From: a virus
Length of the DNA stretch: 39,914 nucleotides
Virus record (IMG/VR): IMGVR_UViG_3300021168_000011
Span: 1-39,914 of that record
Strand: one strand, 5' to 3'
In this document: piece by piece, positions 8,043-15,287 of the stretch
How positions within the stretch are numbered: position 1 is the stretch's first letter
How the letters are laid out: the number at the start of each line of letters is the position of its first letter
The notes under the pieces: model-generated
Told to the model about the DNA's origin: nothing
The model's database searches: none
The model's input: only the letters and a program-made list of their open reading frames with translations
Translations under genes and position numbers: made by a program

Positions 8043-8645
8043 ATGTTCCTCGCCGCGCTCATCTTCGCAGTGCACCCCATCGGCGCGCTGCTTCTCACTC
8101 TGTTCGTCATCGTCGGGCTGAAGCTGGCGAAATTCGCCGGCGGCCTGTTTGTCGGCGGAATGACGCTGGCAAAATGGCTGCTCGCGATTATCACTTCGCT
8201 GGCGCCGCTGTTCGGCACCACCGTCGCTTTTCCCGGTTATGGTGGACACCTGGCCAACGGAGGTGTCGCCGGCAGCTCCTACACTAACCTGCTGCAGCTG
8301 AAGAAATTCGGTTTCGGTGGCCTCAAGGCCGACTTCGACGACATCACCAACCTCGATTCGCCTACCATTTTTAAGGAGTGGATGAAGACCGTGGTCGACG
8401 GTTCCGATGTCACCTTCCAGGGCGTGATGAATCCTGCCGATCCCACGCTCGAAGGCCTGCTCTCGAACCTGGCCACCGCAGGATCCGCCGCGCTGAACTA
8501 TTGGAAGATCACCACCACGGATGGATCCGTGCTCATTTTCCAGGCTTATGTCGCCGACTTCAAGTTCGACGTGGAATACAACAAAGCCATGGTGTTCTCC
8601 GGCTCGCTGAAGATCGTCGGCAATGTTGCCGCCACCTGGTCGTAA
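8043..8645 (+). CDS. Major tail tube protein with N-terminal membrane-like extension
   Basis: This 200-aa protein forms the tail tube. Residues ~63-200 match the tube fold, with NLLQLKKFGFGGLKADFDDI, EWMKTVVDGSDVTFQGVMNP and a final MVFSGSLKIVGN strand. Residues 1-62 are instead almost entirely hydrophobic, with two or three membrane-length segments (ALIFAVHPIGALLLTLFVIV; LAKWLLAIITSL). The start at 8043 is secure: AAGGAG stands 8 nt upstream, and the only internal ATG (8160) still keeps a hydrophobic segment and has no good Shine-Dalgarno. Tube proteins normally lack such a region, so it may be cleaved or used for membrane-linked assembly. Confidence 0.85.
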   Translation: MFLAALIFAVHPIGALLLTLFVIVGLKLAKFAGGLFVGGMTLAKWLLAIITSLAPLFGTTVAFPGYGGHLANGGVAGSSYTNLLQLKKFGFGGLKADFDDITNLDSPTIFKEWMKTVVDGSDVTFQGVMNPADPTLEGLLSNLATAGSAALNYWKITTTDGSVLIFQAYVADFKFDVEYNKAMVFSGSLKIVGNVAATWS

Positions 8646-8654
8646 AGGAGCTTC

Positions 8655-9335
8655 ATGAACCGCGGTTCACAGAACGAAGTCTTGCAGCAGGAACTCATCG
8701 GGCGGCCGCCCGTGCTCGTCTCCCTGGGCGGCGAGGACTATCCGCTCGCCTTCCCCATCTACGCCGTCATCCTCTACAAGCAGGAGACCGCGAAGCTTAA
8801 TCGATCCCGCGGATCCGGCCGGCCGAAGCCTACTCCTTCTGAGGTGCGTGAATCGACGCAGCGCTTTTCGGATCTGCTCAAGGAAGCGGCCGCGCTCGAT
8901 GGCAACTCGGTCGACGGCGTCGGGAAATTTCGTCAAGTGATGGAAGAGGCCACGCTCGTGAAGCTGCCGATCGACGAGGCGACGGGAAATGGTGACAGTC
9001 TTTGCCTGATGCACAACTGGTACCGGATCACACTCGACGACCCGGAGCGCATTGTGTTGGCGCTCTGGGCCGGTCTGCACACGCGGCAGCCGGATAAGAG
9101 TTGGAAGCCACGGTTCGAATTGTCGGAACTGCAGGATGAGAAGCTCTTCAACATGAGCAACGCCGGCTCTTTTATTGAGCCGATTTCGCAGGCTCTGATC
9201 GCCCACATTAAGCGAGACGAGGAGTCGGACCCAAGCCCAAACGTCCCGGCGCCGGCGGCGCAGACGCCCCCGGCGAACTCCGAGAACCTTCCTTCCGAGA
9301 TCTCTGGGCCATTGCCCGTTTTGACCTCGGTCTAA
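8655..9335 (+). CDS. Tail assembly chaperone (gpG-like)
   Basis: This 226-aa protein occupies the lambda gpG position between tube and tape measure and is followed by an overlapping -1 frame. It has a globular part up to about residue 190 (LALWAGLHTRQPDKSW, FELSELQDEKLFNM) and a disordered Pro/Ala tail that would be replaced in the frameshift product. Chaperones of this kind coat the tape measure during tail assembly and are absent from the mature virion. Confidence 0.85.
   Translation: MNRGSQNEVLQQELIGRPPVLVSLGGEDYPLAFPIYAVILYKQETAKLNRSRGSGRPKPTPSEVRESTQRFSDLLKEAAALDGNSVDGVGKFRQVMEEATLVKLPIDEATGNGDSLCLMHNWYRITLDDPERIVLALWAGLHTRQPDKSWKPRFELSELQDEKLFNMSNAGSFIEPISQALIAHIKRDEESDPSPNVPAPAAQTPPANSENLPSEISGPLPVLTSV
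9236..9242 (+). promoter_or_regulatory. -1 programmed frameshift slippery site CCCAAAC
   Basis: The heptamer C CCA AAC fits X XXY YYZ in the correct register: the zero-frame codons are CCA (9237-9239) and AAC (9240-9242). The -1 frame is open from 9212 to 9673, so the shift window is 9212-9335 and this site lies in it. Slippage continues the protein at 9242 into the gpT-like frame. Confidence 0.85.
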
Positions 9336-9673
9336 GCGACGGGGAGTTCCTGGCGATGGCGCCGGTTGCGCTCGATGCGCTGATCGATCGCGCTCGGGTG
9401 GCGCGGGATGAAGTTCGTTGGCTCGCCGCCGCGCAGCGCGCCGACTTCTGGAACGCTCACCGGGGCGAAAATGACGAGCCGGTCACTCCGGCATACTTCA
9501 TGCCCGGAGCCGCCGGCGTGAAGAGCGAGCAGGACGAACTGAGGGAGTTCATCGATAAGATCCAGCGCGGCGAAAAGATCGATCCGCCACCGCCCGCTCA
9601 GGTCGCGGCTTTCCGTGCCGCCATGCAAAATAACTTCCGCAACGTGAAGCCGCTGGAATCATGCTCGACGTAA
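9242..9673 (+). CDS. gpT-like extension, made as gpGT by -1 frameshift
   Basis: This is the second frame of the tail chaperone pair. After the slip at 9242 it adds 143 residues to the first 196 of the gpG-like protein, giving a ~339-aa fusion. Before the first in-frame ATG (9356) the frame already reads as protein, FRDLWAIARFDLGLSDGEFL, the typical opening of gpT-like parts, so independent initiation at 9356 would remove conserved sequence. The C-terminus contains a helical RWLAAAQRADFWNAHRG and FRAAMQNNF. The end overlaps the next gene by 13 nt. Confidence 0.85.
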   Translation, partial: RPGAGGADAPGELREPSFRDLWAIARFDLGLSDGEFLAMAPVALDALIDRARVARDEVRWLAAAQRADFWNAHRGENDEPVTPAYFMPGAAGVKSEQDELREFIDKIQRGEKIDPPPPAQVAAFRAAMQNNFRNVKPLESCST

Positions 9674-9918
9674 ACGGCCGCGAATTGGAGAAGGGTGACT
9701 TGGCTCAACTGCTCTGCGAGATCCTCGATGTCGACGAGCATCAAGGTGTGCGCGCGCGCATCCTGAATTCCGAGACGGAGTTGTTGATCGGCTGCAAGCG
9801 CGACGAAGTTCTCGGCCTGGTCGCTGATTCTGAGCTGGTGAAGTTCGACGGCCCGGCGCCGGCTGTTCTATCGGCAGACGACCAGGCGGACGGGGTGAAA
9901 CTGTGCCCGATGGAATGA
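9661..9918 (+). CDS. Small acidic protein, unknown
   Basis: This 85-aa protein overlaps the end of the gpT frame. It reads as a short beta-rich domain (KGDLAQLLCEILDVDEHQGV, LIGCKRDEVLGLV). No family recognised. Its stop TGA overlaps the ATG at 9915 of the next gene, implying translational coupling. Confidence 0.65.
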   Translation: MLDVNGRELEKGDLAQLLCEILDVDEHQGVRARILNSETELLIGCKRDEVLGLVADSELVKFDGPAPAVLSADDQADGVKLCPME

Positions 9919-10448
9919 CGCTCACGATCAGCTCCGCACAGCTCGAGCGCAACATGCAGCAGATTCCCGCGCAGCTGGAAGCGAAGATCGCGCGCCAGGC
10001 GCTGCAGGCGGGTGGTGAAATCATTCAGGTGGCCGCGGAGGCCTCGGCGCCGCGGCGGTCCGGCGAGCTCGCCGACGACATCGTCATCAAGGTGCACGTG
10101 AACACTGCCGGCAACTTTCACGACAATTATGTCCTGGTGGGGCCGGGCTACGATCGTGCGCGAGTCAGGATCCGCAAGCGCGGCAAATACGCAGGCCGTG
10201 CGGACTCCTCTACCTCGCCCGGAGTCTACGGCAAATTTGTGGAAGTAGGGCACGCCCCGCCTGGCCTTGCCGGCGAGAAGCGCAAAGCCCGCAGAAGTGG
10301 TTTCGAGATCGAGTTCGGCGGCCGCGACACGCCCCCACATCCTTGGCTCGGACCGGCGTTCAAGGCCTCGAAAGAAGCGGCCGTCGAAGCCATGGGTGAA
10401 GTGATGCGCACCGGACTGGTGAGCGTCGCCGCAGAGTTACAGAAATGA
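9915..10448 (+). CDS. HK97 gp10-like tail/neck protein
   Basis: This 177-aa protein starts at ATG 9915 (ATGA overlap); a GTG at 9903 would add four residues. The pattern fits the HK97 gp10-like family (PF04883): an N-terminal helix with LEAKIARQALQAGGEIIQ, then SAPRRSGELADDIVIKV, the GKFVEVGHAP segment and a C-terminal PHPWLGPAFKASKEAAVEA. Proteins of this family act in neck or tail completion. Finding it after the chaperones rather than before the terminator is a small change in the usual order. Confidence 0.82.
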   Translation: MTLTISSAQLERNMQQIPAQLEAKIARQALQAGGEIIQVAAEASAPRRSGELADDIVIKVHVNTAGNFHDNYVLVGPGYDRARVRIRKRGKYAGRADSSTSPGVYGKFVEVGHAPPGLAGEKRKARRSGFEIEFGGRDTPPHPWLGPAFKASKEAAVEAMGEVMRTGLVSVAAELQK

Positions 10449-10456
10449 AACTAGCA

Positions 10457-10480
10457 ACTGATCGCTGGCCACTGGCCACT
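10457..10480 (+). repeat. Heptamer repeat R2 (orientation A)
   Basis: ACTGATC, GCTGGCC, ACTGGCC and a partial unit stand between the gp10-like gene and the tape measure gene. The array ends about 5 nt before ATG 10486, which has no Shine-Dalgarno. Confidence 0.85.
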
Positions 10481-10485
10481 GCTTT

Positions 10486-12483
10486 ATGAGCGTTTCCGTA
10501 GGATCGATGTCGGCCGGTCTCGGTCTGGATCTCACCGAGTTCCAGACCGGGATGCAGAAGGCGACTGAGCTTGCGCGTACCAACAGCACGCTCATGTCGG
10601 CCGAGATGAAGCGGCAGAGCCGCGAAGGCGCGGAGTCTCTGCGCCTGATTGACGAAGCGATCGGTGTGCACATTTCCCGTCCGCTCACTCGCATCATCGG
10701 CCAAAGCCAGCTGGTGGGGGGAGCCCTGGCCGGCATCTTCGCTTTTTCCGCCGGCGCCGCGATCGCGACGGTCTTTGTCGAGCAGGGCAAGCGCCTGCTC
10801 GAGATGACAGGCGCCCTCGAGGGCTGGAAGGCTATGCTCGGCCTCGCTGGCGAGACGGCGGAAGAGACGGCCAAACTCATGGGCACGGCCGATCAGGAAC
10901 TCATCACCAACCTGCACCGGAAGATCGAGCTGCAGGATGAATACAATCGGCTGATTTTGGGCATGAAGGGCGGAGACTTCGAACGTGCTCACCTCGAACT
11001 GCTGAAACAGGAGACTGCCGAGCTGCAGAAACAGTGGCAGGCGCAGATCGCGCTCACCGGGGCGCGTGCCAATGAGACGGGCTGGCGCGGCACGGCCGTC
11101 AATCTTGCCCAGGTTGCCGGCGGACCGGGGGCTGTGGGCGCATTGGGCCTGATCGGTATCACCGCGGCGAAAGATCAGCAAGAGCAGGTCGTCGCAGCCA
11201 ACAAAATGGCCGAGGCGATGAAGCCGCTCTACGACGCGATCAAACGCATTGGTGACGAGATCCAGAAAAGCGGTTGGAAGATATTCCGTGACGATGCTGA
11301 TGCCGCCGCCGCGGCCGCGAAGGCCGACATTCAGGATCTGCAGGGCGATCTCAAGCGATGGAATGAAACCGCTGACGGCTCCTGGAAGTCGTGGATGAAG
11401 ACCAACGACGAACTCGAAAAAGCGATGGCGAAGATGCGCGAGGTGGGCACTCTGGCCGAGAGCGCGCAACGCGAGCAACGCGCAAAAGCGTTGAACTTTC
11501 CGGCGATCGACACCGTTGGGCCGCCTCCCGGTGCCCCACGGCTCAGCGACCAGGAAGAGCTTGAGAAAGTCACCAACGATCAAAACGAGTCGTGGAAGAA
11601 GGCGGGCGAGATCCTGCAGCAGATCGAGACCCCGGCGCAGAAGTATGCCGCGCAGCTCGCCATTCTCAAGGAACTCGAGAGCCAGGGCAGAATTACCACG
11701 GCTCAATTCGCGCAAGCGCACCAGTTGCTGAACGAGCAACTCGCACAGGGCGAAGACAAGCTCGAGAAGCTGCTCAAGAAGACCGGGGACGCCTCCGCCG
11801 GCATGCAGGCATTCTTTTTGCAGATGCAGAAGACCGCCGGCCGCGACGGCGCCTTCACCTTTGACATTCTCAACAAGGGCCTCGACGGTTTCGAGAACAA
11901 CACGGTGACGGCGCTGACCGGTGGCAAAGCGCAGTGGCAAAGCTATTTTGACGAGCTCGCCAAGATGGCGCTGAAGTTCGAACTCAACAAGCTGCTCACT
12001 AGCGGCCTGACCGGGCTGAAGGGTATCTTCGGCGGCGGCGGCCAGCAAGCTACTGCTGCCACGCAGGCCACGGCCGCGACGATCATGCAGTCTGCGGCCG
12101 CAACTCAGCTTGCGGCTGCGAACATCATGGCTGCTGGTGGCACGGCCGGGGGAGCTGGTGGTGGATTCAATCCCTTCAGCTTAACGGCCTTCAGCGGCGG
12201 ACTGGCCGGCGGTGGCGATCTCACGCCTGGCGCTTCCTACATCGTGGGCGAGCAAGGTCCGGAGCCTTTAACAGTGGATCAGTCCGGGCAGGCATTCATC
12301 TCGCCGCACTCTTCATCGACTCGTACTGGTGGTGGAGACATGTACTTCCACATCGATGCCAAGGGGGCGGAGCTGGGTGTGGAGGAAAAGATCGTGCGAG
12401 CGCTGCAAGCGGCGCGCCCGCGGTTTATCGGAGAAGCCGTTGCCAACTTCAACGAGATCCAGCGCCGGACGGTGCAGCGCTAG
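10486..12483 (+). CDS. Tail tape measure protein
   Basis: This 665-aa protein sets tail length. It is largely alpha-helical with coiled-coil stretches (residues ~130-190 and ~265-450), a hydrophobic segment at ~76-97 (GGALAGIFAFSAGAAIATVF), a Gly/Ala-rich stretch near 520-570, and the characteristic tape-measure C-terminus with GGDLTPGASYIVGEQGPEPL. By the usual ~1.5 Angstrom per residue this predicts a tail near 100 nm. The start lacks a Shine-Dalgarno and follows repeat R2. Its stop codon overlaps by two bases the stop codon of the reverse-strand gene 12480-12701. Confidence 0.92.
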   Translation: MSVSVGSMSAGLGLDLTEFQTGMQKATELARTNSTLMSAEMKRQSREGAESLRLIDEAIGVHISRPLTRIIGQSQLVGGALAGIFAFSAGAAIATVFVEQGKRLLEMTGALEGWKAMLGLAGETAEETAKLMGTADQELITNLHRKIELQDEYNRLILGMKGGDFERAHLELLKQETAELQKQWQAQIALTGARANETGWRGTAVNLAQVAGGPGAVGALGLIGITAAKDQQEQVVAANKMAEAMKPLYDAIKRIGDEIQKSGWKIFRDDADAAAAAAKADIQDLQGDLKRWNETADGSWKSWMKTNDELEKAMAKMREVGTLAESAQREQRAKALNFPAIDTVGPPPGAPRLSDQEELEKVTNDQNESWKKAGEILQQIETPAQKYAAQLAILKELESQGRITTAQFAQAHQLLNEQLAQGEDKLEKLLKKTGDASAGMQAFFLQMQKTAGRDGAFTFDILNKGLDGFENNTVTALTGGKAQWQSYFDELAKMALKFELNKLLTSGLTGLKGIFGGGGQQATAATQATAATIMQSAAATQLAAANIMAAGGTAGGAGGGFNPFSLTAFSGGLAGGGDLTPGASYIVGEQGPEPLTVDQSGQAFISPHSSSTRTGGGDMYFHIDAKGAELGVEEKIVRALQAARPRFIGEAVANFNEIQRRTVQR

Positions 12484-12701
12484 CGCGTGATGGCCCACCA
12501 CAAACCACCGAGTACGGCGGGCAAGACGAGAAACCAGAGGACAAGGTTGCGCACGATGTATTTCGCATCGGCTGAGACTTGTGTGCGCGGATCGAACAGA
12601 TGCGCTTCCATGGCCGTGGGCGCCGGCGGCGCAGCCGCTTCGCGTGCGGCATCATCGAGCGCCGCGCCGGGTCTTTCGTTGAGCCAAGCTTTGACGCTCA
12701 T
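12480..12701 (-). CDS. Small membrane protein of reverse-strand moron
   Basis: This 73-aa reverse-strand protein has a soluble, Ala/Pro-rich N-terminus and a C-terminal transmembrane helix (residues ~50-70, NLVLWFLVLPAVLGGLWW). Its ATG overlaps the TGA of the upstream gene (ATGA at 12698-12701 in reverse), so the two form an operon. It ends exactly against the tape measure stop codon. No family recognised. Confidence 0.75.
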   Translation of the reverse strand: MSVKAWLNERPGAALDDAAREAAAPPAPTAMEAHLFDPRTQVSADAKYIVRNLVLWFLVLPAVLGGLWWAITR

Positions 12702-13165
12702 TGCTTCACCTCGGAGGAGTCCTGTTTGTTCCAGAGCGGAGCGTTCGCGGTCGATCGTGCGGCGGGCCGGCGCTTCTTCCAGTCGGCGAGAATTGCCTTG
12801 CAGCCATCCTTCGCCGCCCGCGCCACGGTTCCCTGTTTGCTCGAATAGAGCACGTTCTTCTCGTGATCGAGGAGCATAAACTGGCTGACGGCATTGCGGA
12901 ACAGCCCGTATTCGTCGCCACGATTGAACAGCAGAGAGTAATCGATCTGCGCGTTATCGTCTCGCGTGATCGAGATCTCCGGGCAGGACTTCAGCAAGTT
13001 CCGCGCCAGCTCCATGGTCTGATCGTCACGGCGGACGTGTTTGGTCTCGCGTGCGGCCTCTGGTTCGCTTCCGTTGCCGTCGATAAAGACCAACGGCCGC
13101 GCCGGCTGCTGTTGAGCCTGAAGCAGCGTGCCAAAGAAGATCGCAGTGGTAAGGGCGAGTTTCAT
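12698..13165 (-). CDS. Secreted moron protein, Acidobacteriota-like family
   Basis: This 155-aa reverse-strand protein starts at 13165 (a longer opening to 13186 is less likely). Residues 1-17 are a signal peptide (KLALTTAIFFGTLLQAQ). The mature part has ETKHVRRDDQTMELARNLLKSC followed by PEISITRDDNAQIDYSLLF and NAVSQFMLLDHEKNVLYSS. This resembles a family of small secreted proteins with a DxADYxxxL core that I associate with Acidobacteriota genomes, from memory and unchecked. Opposite strand and own promoter mark it as a moron, probably expressed from the resident phage. Confidence 0.8.
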   Translation of the reverse strand: MKLALTTAIFFGTLLQAQQQPARPLVFIDGNGSEPEAARETKHVRRDDQTMELARNLLKSCPEISITRDDNAQIDYSLLFNRGDEYGLFRNAVSQFMLLDHEKNVLYSSKQGTVARAAKDGCKAILADWKKRRPAARSTANAPLWNKQDSSEVKQ

Positions 13166-13176
13166 GAATCCGCAGC

Positions 13177-13205
13177 ATGATTCCACGGCTCCGCGGCCTC
13201 GTCAA
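13177..13205 (-). promoter_or_regulatory. Promoter of the reverse-strand moron operon
   Basis: Read on the - strand: -35 TTGACG (13205-13200), 17-nt spacer, -10 AATCAT (13182-13177), then 11 nt to the ATG at 13165. The predicted leader is only about 4 nt, so translation would be nearly leaderless; no Shine-Dalgarno is present. Confidence 0.55.
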
Positions 13206-13255
13206 GCACACGAACGAGCCAGAGACCTAAGACTCCAACTTCCCCTTTAACCTCA

Positions 13256-14344
13256 ATGAGAAACCCTGCCTGGGATGCCGCCGTACTCGACGCGAAGCGC
13301 CTGGTCGCGCGCGCGCAGAAATGCCAGCTCTATCAGTTCTGCGACAGCTTCGCAAACGATCAGGGCATCTGGGATTCCGGTTTTGGGAATGCGATGATCT
13401 GGTCTGCCAGCTATTACCGCTTCCCTCCGCCGGCAGGTTTCCCTGCAGGCGGTGTCAAGTTTGGCCTGGGGCACGTGACCAAGAACATGTTGTCGAACCA
13501 GGCGACGTTCATCCCAAAGTTCGGCATTAAGTTCATCAGTCTGCCGGGCAGCGGCGCAGCCGCATTCTTCGCGGTGCTCGACACCGGGACGGCCCAATGG
13601 ACCTTGCAGGTTACGGCGGCCGGCGCGCTCGCGATCTATTCCGGCGCCACGATCGAGGCCTCAACCGGTGTTGGCCTGATCACGACGAACACGTGGTACG
13701 GAATCGAATTGTCGGTGACGGTTTCGACTGCTGGCGGCACGGCAACCGTTTGGGTGAATGGCACTCAAGTGATCAACGTCACGGGGATCCGCACGCAGCA
13801 GTCGGCGAACGCCTACGGCAATCAGATTGGATGGGGTGACATCGGCGTCACCGGACTCTCCGGCTACATCACCGATCTGCGCGTTTGGGATAACACTGGC
13901 GCGACGCAGAATGCCCCGCTAGGCACCGACAGCCGCATGATCACCAAGATGGCCAGTGGCGCTGGCGCGGTGACTCAGTTCACGCCGAATGGAGCGGCCG
14001 CAAACTGGCAGTGCACGGATGAAGTTCCACCTGACGACGATACCACCTACGTTTCCAATTCCACGGCCGGCAATGCAGACGCTTACGCCATGCCCATCGC
14101 GGGTTTTACAGTGGCCCCGGCGATGGTGGTGGCACGCTCGCGCGCGCGCAAAGACGACGGCGCCACGCGCGCGCTTGAAATCGGAGTCGATTCTTCGGGC
14201 TCGATCGCCGTGGGGTCTCCGGTGACCATGGGCTCGAGCTATGCCTGGCTCGATACTTGCATCGCCCTGGATCCGCACACCAGCGCAGCCTGGACGGCCG
14301 CGGGCGCCGATGCGGCGCAGCACTACAAAGTCGAGAGCACCTAA
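13256..14344 (+). CDS. LamG/concanavalin-like tail protein
   Basis: This 362-aa protein contains a predicted jelly-roll lectin domain (residues ~25-220), with YQFCDSFANDQ, KFGIKFISLPGSGAAAFFAV, NTWYGIELSVTVSTAGGTATVWVNG split by a turn, and YITDLRVWDNTG. Such phage proteins bind surface glycans or decorate the tail tip. The last ~140 residues (residues ~225-362) form a second beta domain. The ATG at 13256 has no clear Shine-Dalgarno; the first ~24 residues may be an over-extension, but no in-frame alternative start is seen. Confidence 0.78.
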   Translation: MRNPAWDAAVLDAKRLVARAQKCQLYQFCDSFANDQGIWDSGFGNAMIWSASYYRFPPPAGFPAGGVKFGLGHVTKNMLSNQATFIPKFGIKFISLPGSGAAAFFAVLDTGTAQWTLQVTAAGALAIYSGATIEASTGVGLITTNTWYGIELSVTVSTAGGTATVWVNGTQVINVTGIRTQQSANAYGNQIGWGDIGVTGLSGYITDLRVWDNTGATQNAPLGTDSRMITKMASGAGAVTQFTPNGAAANWQCTDEVPPDDDTTYVSNSTAGNADAYAMPIAGFTVAPAMVVARSRARKDDGATRALEIGVDSSGSIAVGSPVTMGSSYAWLDTCIALDPHTSAAWTAAGADAAQHYKVEST

Positions 14345-14347
14345 CTT

Positions 14348-15085
14348 GTGGCCATCCGCGACACCCAGGACTGCCTCATCTTCGAGGTTGCAACGCTGGG
14401 CACCAGCCTGCTGCGCGACACGCAGGACTGCCTCATCTTCGAAGTTCCCTATACGCCCGTGTCCATCGTTTATCCCTTAACGCCGCCGGCGGCGCTCAAG
14501 CCGCAGGACGTCACCATGCACATGATGAATGTGGTGGGTGAGAACATTTCTCCGTTCGTCGCGAGCCAGCAGGAGCAACAGTGGCCCGGCCAGTGGTTCG
14601 AGCTCGAGGTGGCGCTGCGTCCGATGCTGCGTGCCGATTACGAAGCTGTCGTGGGATTCCTGGGCGCGCTGAACGGCAAATTTGGAACGTTTCTCTTCGG
14701 CGATCACAACGCCAAGACGCCGCAGGGCGTGGCCACCGGCACTCCGCTGGTGAACGGTGCGAACGCTTCCGGCAGCAATGCGATCAACCTGAAGGGTTTC
14801 ACTCCGGGTGTCACGGGAATTCTCAAAGCCGGCGACTATATGCAGATCGCGACGTCTGGAGGTCTGCAACGGCTTTATAAGAATCTCTTCGACATCAACT
14901 CCGATGGCAGCGGCAACGCCACCGCGACGGTGTTTCCTACGATCCGCGAGGCGCTGGTGGACGGCCTGTCGGTGGTGCTGAACAACACCGCGGGCACGTT
15001 CCGCCTGATGGAGAACGATATCGTCTGGAAAATTGCGCGGAGCCGATCGACCTCGATCAGCTTCAAGGCCATGGAGGCTTTCTAG
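14348..15085 (+). CDS. Minor / distal tail protein
   Basis: This 245-aa protein starts at GTG 14348, 3 nt after the previous stop. Residues ~70-245 match a widespread siphophage minor tail family, recognised by LRADYEAVVGFLGALNGKFG, TFLFGDHNAKTPQGVATGTP, the segment VTGILKAGDYMQIATSGG and a RLMENDIVWKIARSR ending. The N-terminus carries a near-perfect duplication of RDTQDCLIFEV, 19 codons apart. It precedes the hub protein, consistent with a baseplate role. Confidence 0.75.
   Translation: MAIRDTQDCLIFEVATLGTSLLRDTQDCLIFEVPYTPVSIVYPLTPPAALKPQDVTMHMMNVVGENISPFVASQQEQQWPGQWFELEVALRPMLRADYEAVVGFLGALNGKFGTFLFGDHNAKTPQGVATGTPLVNGANASGSNAINLKGFTPGVTGILKAGDYMQIATSGGLQRLYKNLFDINSDGSGNATATVFPTIREALVDGLSVVLNNTAGTFRLMENDIVWKIARSRSTSISFKAMEAF
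14357..14446 (+). repeat. In-frame 33-bp direct repeat with 57-bp period
   Basis: Bases 14357-14389 recur at 14414-14446 with two synonymous differences. Each copy encodes RDTQDCLIFEV; the period is 19 codons, so it is a frame-preserving partial tandem duplication in the minor tail gene. Confidence 0.85.
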
Positions 15086-15271
15086 GTGGCAGTTGCTAGT
15101 GGTCCGTTGCCAGTTGCCAGCTTCGACGAAACTGCCGGCCGTGCCGCCTACGAAGCTTTCACCGAGGCGGTGAAGGCCTGGAATCCCTATCCGCCAGACT
15201 GGCGCGGGCAGGCGGAGGCGGTGAAGCAAGGTTGGATCGCCGCGGCCAAGGCCGTTCGCGCGTTGTTGTAA
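15086..15271 (+). CDS. Small tail-region protein with repeat-encoded N-terminus
   Basis: This 61-aa protein starts at GTG 15086, directly after the previous stop. Residues ~16-61 (AGRAAYEAFTEAVKAWNPYP ... WIAAAKAVRALL) match a small phage protein type with a GRAAYEAY ... W ... AWxxAAxAV pattern seen in many tail operons. The first residues, AVASGPLPVAS, are encoded by heptamer repeat R3, so either the array is translated or the true start is downstream. Confidence 0.65.
   Translation: MAVASGPLPVASFDETAGRAAYEAFTEAVKAWNPYPPDWRGQAEAVKQGWIAAAKAVRALL
15091..15120 (+). repeat. Heptamer repeat R3 (orientation B)
   Basis: AGTTGCT, AGTGGTC, CGTTGCC, AGTTGCC plus AG: four 7-mers in reverse-complement orientation to R1, R2 and R5. 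They lie inside the first codons of the 61-aa gene. Confidence 0.85.
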
Positions 15272-15287
15272 GAATCCGGAATTACTT

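Noticed and set aside
10360-12048. 562-aa reverse-strand ORF opposite the tape measure gene
   Set aside because: It is antisense to a confident tape measure protein and even reads through heptamer repeat R2; low-complexity shadow.
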